A stretch of DNA of 64,000 nt from Pelodera strongyloides (lineage: Eukaryota > Nematoda > Chromadorea > Rhabditida > Rhabditidae): positions 1 to 64,000 of the forward strand of contig JAANDG010000364.1 of NCBI GenBank assembly GCA_036852015.1. The letters run 5' to 3'. A program made the translations under genes and the position numbers. The notes beneath the pieces were generated by a model that did not search any database, was not told the origin of the DNA, and saw only the letters and a list, made by a program, of their open reading frames with translations. Positions 49,801 through 60,822 of the stretch are shown here, piece by piece (the stretch's first letter is position 1; each line of letters begins with the position of its first letter).

Positions 49801-52800
49801 GTGATTCGCGCGTAAAATTCATAACATTCCCTGGAAAGTATAAACCATTGGTTCTCTTTTTTGGAATCTAACTTTACAATACCACTTACAAACAAAAGGT
49901 TTATTCAACCACTCGGACAAGCGTAACCGAACCACAGAAATGTAAGAACGAGGTACCACTGAGTAAATGCAGGAAACCCTGCTACTGAAACAAATCAAGC
50001 ACCTCGATAAAGAACTAACATAATAATATAGAACAGACTCACCTAGGAAATAGATTCGTGTGACCGAATGACTTGATAATATTTGATACAACTTGTGAGG
50101 CGAGCTTGAACCTCTGTACGTCCTCCACTTTCACCTGCAAAACAAGCACATTACACCAAACACAACAATATGAAATCTTACATCCTAAAGGAAAGTAATG
50201 CGAAAAAAAAGACAAAAATGTAGCGTGGGCGTGAAAACGCATCGCTTGTGACTCTTATTATTTTATTAACAAAATGAACGTGGTGTGAATGGTCAAACCT
50301 TTTGTCCCTCGTGGATACAAGAATGGAACAAAGATGGTGCCACGGAGATACCAATAGCTTCTGGAGTCATTTTGGTGCCAAACTCTGTCGCGCCATCGGC
50401 CACCATTCGGAAGGTACCAAATAATAGGACGAGCAAATGTTGGGAAGGCACAGGCAACGAACAGAATATCCTGAAAAAAGATACGTGTGCAACTGTCAGA
50501 AGACAATAAGCACGCTTCACAAACATAGTACACAAAACTTCCGACTATAGTAAACATAAAATCCTACAACAAAGGATACTACCTTTGAGCAAGCCTCGAA
50601 GAAAGTCATTGCAATTATTACTAAAACTTGACTAACTAACCTGCAAAATACTTGTCGTTGTTTGTCCGCATCCGTTTCCGATAACACAGAATTGAAGAGT
50701 AGTTGCTCGTTTTCAATTCCAAAGATACCACCGGGAAGCTTGGAGAGGAACTTCTGCAGGAAACAAAAATGATAGAACTATTGTATTCGAAAGATTTTAC
50801 AGGCGATGCGAATATTTAAGATATACTATATTATTATTATTATTAACATAAATAAGCAACCATACAACGTACCTTAATCACACTTGCCGCTGTGTACACG
50901 GAAAAGTTTGCAATGTTCACGAGCCGGCCATGTTGCATTATATGCGACAATTTTCGGACCTAAATTAGCGGGATGAAAAGAATATAACTATAGTATAAAG
51001 GGGTGTAAGACAAGGATAGCGGTACCGTAAAATCACATTAGAGAGCCACACAAGAAATGCACGAAAGCAAAGATGAGCACTTACTTGTGCCTGATTGCCC
51101 GGCGCTCGCCAGATATCCTTTTTCAAAGGACCTTCCTTGTTTACCTGAATATTTACTTATTAAATAATTAAAAACATTATTCAAAAGCGCATCGCGCATC
51201 CTGACGAAAAACTGATGAAGAAAGGGGAATGTTTCAGAATTTAGTCTAAAAAAGGAGCAATACTCGATAACTGCTACCTTATTAAGTTTGATCGCAGCAC
51301 GAAAGAAATATCACTATAAATCGGAATCCACTTCAACGTGACTCACCTTTAACAATAATACGAGAAGAGTGGCCGAAATGTCATGGCTAAATGCTTCATT
51401 GATCGGCACACCAAATTTTACCCTGGAAGCGAAACTAATAAATAGAACTCCGCCCAAAGTAAATGTTGAATGTGACTTTGGAAATGGTGCGGCTCAGCGG
51501 TATCGTTAGCGAAATGCTAGCCCCTTTGGAAAATTTGCATATGATAAGCAAATCGTATGTGTCCTATGCTAATTTTGCGCGATCGTCCACGGCAATCGCG
51601 CAAAATTAGCATAGGATACATAGGATTTGCTTATCATATGCAAATTTTCCAAAGAGGCTGGCATTTCGCTTTAAGGTTAAGTATTAAATATACTTTATTG
51701 AAAAACTAAAGCAGCAAAAACTCACTTCTCAATGCGCCCCCGGTACCGTTGGTGAATATCGTGCGAATTGCCGCATAACACCATTCCATAACTGGCCACA
51801 ACGGTCATATCAGGCTGCAAATATGAACAGAATGGAAATGAATAAAGGTAAGCGATCAGCATTGTATCGGGAGGAACTTGCATTAATATACAGAAATTAA
51901 ACATATTACGAGCTACGAGTTGATACTAAAAAATAGCAAGGAGCAACAAGGTAACACGCACAAAAAAAATCATCATTACCATTACATTACAGTTTTACAT
52001 GAAATTCCGAAACCGAAACAATTACGACGCGCAAATGATTAAAAAAAAAACATAAAATCTGCAACCAACCTTTGAATGATCCTCTGAGTGTCGCCTGAAG
52101 CGACTTCGGCTGTGGCCCGACAAGACCAAGTCGGAGTCTGAAAGAACTCTAGTTTAATATTCTGTCAAGTTTAAAAAAAAAAGACATTGGTGCAATAAAA
52201 AAGTATACAATTGATGCAGTAATGTAATTTTTTCATAAACACCTTGAAAATGAAAATATACCACATTAAAACAGAGCCAAGAAACGAACTGTTCAAGAAT
52301 ACATAGCTAGCTTCACTGCTTCACTCTTGTGCACACTAATGTATAACATCGACTGACCGAAAAAGGTCACCTACACCTACAGGGACTACCACACCAAGGC
52401 TCCAAGAGTCCAAGACCAATACCAATACACACAATAACACAGATTAATATCAGAATATGAATCGTAACGTAAAGAAAGAGAAAGGCGCATTTGTGATGTG
52501 TGCTCGTGTTTAGTCAATGTAGTAGTGTATCGTCGGAGGGAATTGGAATACGAAGCAGCATAGCTCTCCTCTTTTCGTCAGTATGCAAATAGGGTATTGA
52601 AGGGTGCAGATGGGATAAGGGAAGTAGAGAGAGGCAGAGAGAAGGGTACCCACCAGTAAAACCGTAGAGGGCAGGGAGGGTGAGAGAGAAAGAGAAGGGT
52701 ACCCACCAATCAACCCATCGGAGTCATATCGTTCGCCCGCAACCAAACTAGGGTGGCCGGCTGGGGACACCCACTATACTCAATCAATGACTGCCAAAAA

Positions 52801-55800
52801 TAAGAACAACTACCCTGACATTGACACACATAATAAACACCGCTACGTTACAAATACTGCAACAGCATGAAAAGATGAATTATTCACACAAAAAAAATTA
52901 AATTGAAATTTTACTATAGCACACAGCACAAAAAAAGCGAGATCCAAAATGTAGCTCTATGTCACAGCCAATTGATGTTTTTGCTTGTATAAAGATAGTT
53001 AATAGATCGAGTGGTATTTTGTTTTTTTCCAGGACTTTTTTTTTGTCCGAAACGAAACTGAAGGTTTTTTTTTAGCAAAGCCAAAAACTGTATTAAAACT
53101 TAAAACCCATCGAATAAGGGTCACAAGTCACAATCATTTTCACGTCATTAAACGCTGACAAAAAATGACTCACTATAGTGAAACATCACAAAAAGACACT
53201 ATTTATCAAGATATCACAAAAAAAGAAGGAGGCTCTTTGAACATCTTGAATGTGTTTTGAACCATACTCATAATCTTGCAAGAAAAACGAAAACGATGAT
53301 AATGTTGCTTAGTTATCCAACAAATAAACAAAAGTAAGAAGTAAGAAACAAATGTGGTATGTTGATTTGAGTTGATGTTACCCGACAAAAATTGAGAAGC
53401 GCTACGCTAACGCTAAAGTAAGCCCTAACAATAAGAAAAGTGCACTAACTTGTCAAATTGGAATTGGGAAAAAAACAAAGCAACTTTTAGCCAGTTCCAC
53501 AAAAATTGGTTTAAACTGAAGGAACAACGTTTGATTTGATTATGTGCGCACTTTCCGGTGTATACATAAGTTATAGGTATCAATCTAGCACTGGAGTCAA
53601 AACTTCGAAACAGAAATGTTGGGTAAACACTGAGCAAATAAGGAGTTAATGTGTTCACAAACATAGGAGGCTATCGGTGTGGGCTGACTTGGGTCTCGTT
53701 CAATAACTCCTTCCCCTTCCCACATGAATATGGACAGTTCTTCTTGAGAAAACTACAAACCAAACACGACACTTAATCCTAATCTTTACCTTAACACTTT
53801 TAAGCATCATGAAGATACCTAAACCAATAACGACAGCAGTACGGCAAGTAAGAGAACCAGTGGAAACAGTAACCCGGACGGAGAAGTGATCTTCATGATT
53901 CTTCTAGCTATAACTATACATACTGATTACCGCAACTCGCAAGATTAATAGATGATTAGCTCCAGCTCCAGTCTAGCCAGTCTAGGCTCCAAGCTCTAAC
54001 TCTAGTTCGATGACAAGCTGAACAAGGAAAGGAGGATAGATATAAATGTACGAACGAACGGATACCAGAAACGAGAAAGAATAAGGCCATAAGGGGGGAA
54101 ACAGGTTGCGGGAGAGAACATTCAATCACAAGAGCTAGCAGAACAGGCTAAGTCACCCATATGAGTGGGCAGAGAAGAGAGTAAGAGGTAAGAGTTGTAA
54201 TTATGTTCATGGAAAAAGAGTAAGTGGAATCAATTCCTGAACACCTGAACTAGCCACCTACTCCTCAGGGGATTTCGGAAAGCACAAAATGGAACTACAA
54301 TACAACGTAGGGGCCTAACAAACACGACAAGTTATCTACTCCTACACACAAATGGAAAATTAATTGTGGTTTTTTTTGTCCACTTGGTGTATACAACCAC
54401 ATTTGATTTGGATTTGGTGGTTGCAGGGAAGTGAGGGAAGCTAAATTGTTATTAGTAAATCAAATAAATAAATTACGCATTGTTTAAACATACAATTGAT
54501 AAGTGAAATCTAATCTTCTGTGCAATAGTGCAATAACAAAGCAAAAATTCATAACATCGTCAATGTCAACAAAAGAACAAAACCGAAAACTTTCATATCA
54601 AATAGTAAAACCGGATTTTCGGTTCTGTCCACCTTACCATTCATTCATTCATGCATTCATTCGTGTCAAACTTTGTATTTTGTAAATGCGTGTTAACATT
54701 GCTAACAAAAGAAAGAAAACAGGTCACATTATGTCCCACTCATATGATAAAACTTCATGGTAGTTTTGTTCTAGACACCACAGTCGAAAAATGGTAAGAT
54801 ACAATATGAATCGTACAATATTACTTCTTTGCATTTCTACTTCTACAGCCCACAAAGGAAATACGAGAGAGAGACAACCCAAAACAATTTTGTTATTTTG
54901 TAATTTTGAATTATTTTGAAGAAAAAAAACGCATTCGCATCTCGAGCAGCGCGTTCTAATCAGATTAATCTAGAGATCACTCAAATCACTACCAATACTT
55001 GCGGAATTGTAACAAATCAAACCCACTGTGTAGTCACATAAATAACTGATACTGAGACAGATTGATGCACTGCACGTGAAGGGGTATGAGCGACAATCAT
55101 CAAATTAGTAGTAGAAATCGTTGAGAAATAATTCCCAGGAAAAGTACTATTATCACTTCCCTATTTTGGCTAGATCTTAAAGAATGGAGAATGAAGAAAG
55201 AAAGAAAAAGGGGATCTGCCTCTCTCATTTTCATTCACCACTCCGTTGCCTAGGCTATGAAACCCGACAACGCAAGGATTTTGATATCCCAGGAGGGGGG
55301 CAGGGATGAAAAAAAATACGTATCGATATATTAATACTTAAGACCTCCTCGTTGGATGCACCACAGACTTACACATAAAATTATATAATGCAATTCATGA
55401 TTAGAGATAATGATAAAAAGCACATGGTGGGGGTGATAAAAGAAACTAACAAACAAACAATTGGTGGGGTTGGGGTACTAAACAAAAGAACAACCTAATA
55501 AATTAAATTGTATCGCATCGGAATAAACAGATCAATAAGTGTGCGTTTCTTCCAACTCTTTGCACTTTTCTCTTTTCTTCAAATCCTATTATAATATAAA
55601 ACTTGCTGAGAATAAATAACACACGAAAACATAATCAGGCGTAGGGTTCATTTCATGTTCACATATGCGTACTATGCCACCGCCACCGATACAAGCGAAC
55701 GGACAAAGAACAAACCAACAAACCAGGATATATAAATATATAATACAACTAGGAATTGAATTACAGGGGCGAAACAAGATGATTAGGGCGATCAGGCACA

Positions 55801-58579
55801 ATTCGCATGATCAGTGATGGGAAATACGAACAACTATACTTAAACTAACATACCAACATAATATAAAAGAAGGTCGCTTGGCATTTGGAAAGTTTAAAAT
55901 AAAAACAACCATCACGCATGAGATTTGCAAAAAGGGCTGGGTAAAAGATATATGTATTGAAATGTAAAGGGAAGAGAAAGGAAGGAAAGTAAGATGATGA
56001 TGGTACTCTACTCGGTATATCCAGGCAGGCAAACAACACACGACGACACACACATCGACATGATAGCTGAAGGAGAACAAACAGTACCGAGACACATTAG
56101 AGAGGGCAGAGGGATGGGAGTTTGTGAGAGACATTAGAGAGGCGAGGCGAGGGGGATAGAAAGTATGTAGACATTAGAGACTGGGAGGGAGACATATAAA
56201 GACGGGGAGGGATGGGAGAAAACGAAACTGAGACTGCTGAGAATACATAAAAGTGCGAGTTCGACAACCTACATACATGGGTGTATTTTTCATGAATTAT
56301 CGCAGAAAAAAATCAATAGTCTAAAATTTAATCAGTATCACATATCACACCTACACCGTTAAGCAAGTTCTTACCCTTATCAGGCGCTATGCTAATACAG
56401 CATGGACAAACATAATTAGGATGGGCCACCGGAACCCGGACTACCGGAAGTTTTTCTAACATGAGTTATTTTAAGATGTAAGGTACATGGCACGATGGTA
56501 CTTACAATTTACAATAAAAGCACACAATCCCTAGATAAACACAATAACCAATCCCAACTGATATTGGCTAGCCAGACGGTCAGTTCACTTACTGAGTATG
56601 AGTAACAGTTAAGTTGATAACAAAAAAATCGTTTATACACCTATTCCCCAATTAGGTAGCAAGCTCTTGCCAAGCCAAGACTATGGAATTTAATGATATA
56701 TAACATATTGGGGAGTATGGTTTGTGAGAGCGCAGGTAGAAAACCAATCAGAATCAGCATAGCAAAAAGAAAAAGGTAAAATAAATTCTTCGACTTACCG
56801 GTGCGTTGCGGCAGCAGTCACCGAATCGCTTCAATTCTTTGTGTATAATTCGGTCACACTGACCAGTCAGACGGGGTGCCCTGAAAAGGTTATTACTCAT
56901 TGTTATCTACAAGCAGCGTCATGATTTTTGTAAAGTTGTACACAAGCAATATCACGAAAAGTGAAAATACAAAATTCCCGTGAGTAACATGTCGATTCAG
57001 CCTTCAGCGGATGAAAACCACACTACAACACAATATAGTACATGATAACACGCCTAGCCTAGTGCAATTAATTGACAATGACAATGATAAAAGTTAAAAT
57101 ACAGCATTTGATGGCAGCTGCCACACTCTACGCATTTCACTTCATATTAACTGGAAACAGAGCCACAAGGCAGGTTTTTTTATCTATCGCGTCCCTATTA
57201 TATTTCAGAGACTGCTAGTTAAGTTACAAGTGATTTTTTAAGGTACAACCAAAAAAATCGGGTTTGAGTTTAATTTCAAGCACACTATTTTACGTTACGT
57301 ATGATAATATACTATTTCAATATGAGAGATGGAGTGACAAGTGACAAGAGGGCTTCGATTGACTTCTCTAAAAATAAAAGAAAACCTCCGTTCATTTGAT
57401 GTAAGCAAAAAAAAATGTTTCGATTTCACGGGGCGAGGGGACACATCTGAACAAAAACATTAGCAAACTGGCAGACAAAACAAGAAACAAAGGTTCAATC
57501 GTCCAATGAAATGAAACAAAATAATTTCAGCGAACTGCGCGCTTGCGTCACTTTTATTTTGAAAAAATTATGGAAAGTTGCCGAAGAGAAACTAATTCAG
57601 TAAGTGTAAATCCTATAACATGTGATGGATAGTGAATTGATAACAAAACTGAATGACGATCCGAATGATAAGTGATAACAAAAAATGACATAGATTCGGC
57701 GAACCGCGAACTGGATCATACTATCCTACATCGAAATAGAACCAAAACGAAGAAAAAGCAAGCACGCCAACTAAATGATCAAATACTAACTGACAACTGA
57801 CAACTTACAAAATAAAATCACACATACAATACATTCACTGTGACAGTGATGCCTCATTTGGGTTTTCACTTTTTCCCATCCCCATGCTTATACTTGTGAG
57901 CGAGAGCATAACGTAAGGTAGTCAACACAAGGATTTAGAACTGATCTTTTACGAAACTTACTATTTTATCGTAAACGCGAACTGCGAACAACACCTATAC
58001 AACAAATTGGAAGTCTGAGCTTAAGCTTCATCTCACGTGGTCAAATATACAACAAACTATACTGAATATCCCCTGGGGATTATAGTAATTCAGCGCAAAT
58101 TGTACGCAGTGCTCAGAAACTCAGAATGTGCACATCGACATGATATTGTCAAGAGGAAAATCGATAAGTGTAGTGCGGAAAAACACATTCACATAACAGA
58201 AGAGAGCATAATGTTTTGCTAAAATAGGAAGGTGGGACTAGGATCAATGGCAGACTATAGGAAGAGAGAGGAAAGCATTTTTGGAGGAAAGAATATGATT
58301 CATGCGGATAGAAAGAGAGAGACACCGACAGAATGAGACGGAGAGAGGGAGCCAATATCTAGAGGAGAAAGAGAGGGCAGGAACTCAGGAACCAGCACGC
58401 CGGTCTAAGCGCCAAAGCGTGCTTCCGTCTCCGACTATTCCGCGCTCTCTTAACGTCTTAACGTCGAGGTTTCCAGTTTCACTCCAATATAATGCCTGGG
58501 AAACAAACTTCCTCTCACAAACGCCCACTATTTCTGCCTTCGCCTCTGTGAGTCTCCATCGGAGAAGTGGTCTCTGCAT
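40868..58579 (-). CDS. Rho GTPase-activating protein, ARHGAP20/TAGAP-like
   Basis: Stimulates GTP hydrolysis by Rho-family GTPases. Exons, 5' to 3': 58579-58509 (tentative first), 56880-56799, 52790-52715, 52137-52070, 51814-51726, 51422-51347, 51144-51085, 50959-50873, 50753-50641, 50470-50299, 50134-50043, 49830-49745, 47804-47745 and 46779-46532 (both tentative), 46491-46410, 44511-44391, 43981-43852, 43586-43450, 43266-43110, 42805-42644, 42294-42199, 41852-41805, 41690-41598, 41429-41345, 40977-40868 (TGA). All phases close, about 866 aa. The RhoGAP domain spans 51422-50043: FGVPINEAF, EGPLKKDIWRAPGNQAQVRK with the arginine finger in IWR, SVYTAASVIKKFLSKLPGGI, PSQHLLVLLFGTFR, then TKMTPEAIGISVAPSLF. 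FLSKLPGGIF resembles the FLRNIPGSIF type of ARHGAP20. The rest is low-complexity: acidic (DEEEGEETEED), RGG-like (RGRGGRGR), Ser/Pro-rich, and a basic end (SRKRSIKKKNSNSKF). Confidence 0.83.
41880..41985. repeat. Dispersed GCGTAAAATTACGC repeat, copy 3
   Basis: RhoGAP intron copy in reverse orientation: CCTCCGGAGATGGTTGATGC, GTAATTTTACGGATTGATTT and ATAG. This is the complement of the arrangement at 17585. The neighbouring GATGCGTATGCGTAAAC probably belongs to the same element. Confidence 0.5.
46012..46153. mobile_element. 142-bp MITE with GAGGCC...TATTCACCAACA ends
   Basis: In a RhoGAP intron. The left end is GAGGCCATATTCACCAACA and the right end reads TGTTGGTGAATACGGCCTC, an inverted repeat with one mismatch. 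The arms continue to a second pair, AGGGAGCC and GGCTCCCT. It contains no ORF. A clear target-site duplication was not resolved, so the superfamily is open. Confidence 0.75.
48349..48521. mobile_element. 173-bp MITE, AAAGCGAAAT end family
   Basis: In a RhoGAP intron. The left end TAAAAGCGAAATAATGACCG with GTTATTGAAACG mirrors the right end CGTTTCAATAACCGGCCGGC with ATTTCGCTTTAA. The right tip is the same as that of the element at 51506 (GGCATTTCGCTTTAA). Confidence 0.75.
51506..51674. mobile_element. 169-bp near-perfect palindromic MITE, AAAGCGAAAT family
   Basis: In the RhoGAP intron between the exons at 51814-51726 and 51422-51347. The arms are about 80 bases: TTAGCGAAATGCTAGCCCCT... on the left, and ...AGGCTGGCATTTCGCTTTAA on the right. 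The interior GATAAGCAAATC, CCTATGCTAATTTTGCGCGA and its complement pair around an 8-base centre (TCCACGGC). Left TTA(G) and right TTAA suggest a TTAA-type target. There is no ORF. Confidence 0.88.
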
Positions 58580-60111
58580 GTGGTTTCACGTCTGCGTCGT
58601 CGTTGTACATTGGTTTTTTAGAGATTCTTTGCGGTGCGGCGTCTCTTCCGTCTTCAAACGAAAATGTGGAGTAGAAAGGCTTTGTTCTCTGGCACCAGCC
58701 ACACTACTCCTGTGCCTCTCTACACAATTCTTCACTACAGCCACAGCCACCCGGATCATGCAGAATAATATAATAAGTGATAGTTTTAATACAAGCAATT
58801 ATGCTTAAAAAGACAAAGATTTGAAACGGGAGTGGATACTGGAGTATCAGCATCGGCTTACAGCTTTTACAGCCAAGTTTGAAACAACTTACACACTGCA
58901 ACTCAACAAACTGCGTGGAGGCATCCACCTGCTGTGTTAAATTTGTAAGGCACACGTGCATGTGCAGACAAAAAATCTGTAAACGAAAACGACAACGTGC
59001 AGCAGAGGAACATATGGTTGTACAACAAAACAGAGAAATACTTTTGCAGAAGAGGAAGATATTCGACCGGAGAGGAGGAAATGACAAGATGAGAAAACAA
59101 CAACTGACAATCGCAGACAAACGACTATAGTAAAAGGGACAATTGGGCCAAGCAGCACCTAGGATAATGCTTTGAGCTTTGAGAATAAAAAATGAAAGCG
59201 GAAAGGTGATTGTGATGGGCCCAGCAAAAAAAAATCATAAAGAATTTCAAGACTATTCTTAATCTTTCCTACAAGATTTCCTACCGGAAGGTCTGATGAG
59301 CAAAAATACCGCAAAAGTTAGTGGAATTAACAAATGAAAGAGTTCAGCTGGAAAGTATGATGAGCCGCTTTAATGCTAAAGAGGGCACAAATACCAGAGC
59401 TTACTATGCGTGCACTCCAATTTGCGCGGCTGGGTTCCCTGGTGCGCTGCGCACCCGGGATTCGGGAACGCAGGGGGTAGCTGATTAGTGCTTTGCGCGT
59501 TTATTTGTCAGGCACATAGCACATTCCAAAATTCAATATAACACAATCAATAATTCAGCATAGTATCTAACAATACGGCCATGATAATTAACAATAAATA
59601 AATAAAAGATTGTTCAGATATCCTAAATAGTAATGTACATGCTTTAGTACTAGTTTCAGTGCCCCATTCATGGTTCAAAATAAAGAATGCATTGGATATT
59701 CTCATTTCGTTTTCGCCTGACAGACATCCACACTATATATGGGGTGCGTGTGTTGAAGAATAAAAGAAAAAGGAGCACAAGGCCACAAGACGAGAGAGTG
59801 TGAATATTGAGGAGACGCAGCTAGGGGCCAAATGGTACCCCGGGCGAGGTAGATATGTGGCCCACGGCACACCACACAAACTGAAAGCCGGCTGGAAACT
59901 AAAGTCATAGTCAAGCATCCAGCACAATGGGAAAACAGATAAAGAATCCAGAGGGCAGAAGGGCGAGCGGAAAATAATACTACTAGCTAACTACTGCCAA
60001 TAACAATACTAATAATAAAGCAAAACGGTGTTGCAGTCCGACGATACTATATGTATATCTCTGCAAAAGTCGCACAGCTCATCTAACTGTAAATTATTAC
60101 GTCAAAGGAAG

Positions 60112-60225
60112 GCATAAATCTATGCCGATGCGTAAAATCACGCAGCAAGCACCAGCACAAGGCATATCTGGATGCTATTGCAAAGTTAAATAGTTCAGTA
60201 AAACGTAAAACTGCGATTTATGCCC
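60112..60225. repeat. Dispersed GCGTAAAATTACGC repeat, copy 4
   Basis: GGCATAAATCTATGCCGATG then CGTAAAATCACGCAGC at the left, and TGCGATTTATGCCC at the right. The outer words GGCATAAATC and GATTTATGCC form a terminal inverted repeat, which gives the best view of this family's borders. Confidence 0.5.
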
Positions 60226-60791
60226 TGAGCAAAGAAAAGTGAATGACACGTTGGCTGAGAACAATGTACTTGTTTCAACCCCACTGGTTCTTCGGCTGTG
60301 GTTGCAATGTGAAAAGCGCGCCAAAATGAGCGTCAGCTGTTTCCAACACCCCAGTACCCTGCGCAAAAAACGACTCCGACTTCTTTCTTTCTTATTCTAG
60401 TCTATTCCTTACAAAACTCAAACTGATAATTCTGTCTCGTCTCGAGTTTTCATGTGTATATTCTCGTATTTAATAAATGTGACACTGACATAAAGACAAA
60501 AAAAAACCAGCATCGCACAAACAAACAGAACGGAACGATAATCGAGCTGAAAAAAAAGGTGAAAAATTTTCGGAACGAAAAATAAAAAAAAAAGACATTT
60601 TGTGAACATTCAACAACTTACTGTATTAATCAATAAACCAAATACCGTAATTGTGCACAATTTACGTTTTTTTTCTTTTTTTTTTTGCGTCGCAAAAAAT
60701 TCATTTTGAAGTTATTTGTCAATTCATTGTTTGTTGTCGCTTCTGTATTTTCTTATTTTTTAACTCTCATTTTGTTATTAGCTGCTTCATA

Positions 60792-60800
60792 TTTTTGCAG
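60792..60800 (+). promoter_or_regulatory. Splice acceptor upstream of the secreted-protein start
   Basis: ATTTTTGCAG ends at 60800, 22 bases before ATG 60823. No upstream coding exon is evident, so it may be a trans-splicing (spliced-leader) acceptor, common in nematodes, or the end of a 5' UTR intron. Confidence 0.4.
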
Positions 60801-60822
60801 GTCCATTAGACAATCTCAGGGA

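Larger units (their letters stand above)
58580..60822. other. Intergenic region between divergent genes
   Basis: About 2.2 kb between the tentative RhoGAP first exon (minus) and the next plus-strand gene. It should hold both promoters. It contains a GC-rich imperfect hairpin (GGTGCGCTGCGCACC, near 59440-59454) and the fourth dispersed-repeat copy near 60112. ORFs in both strands lack supporting splice context. Confidence 0.4.
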
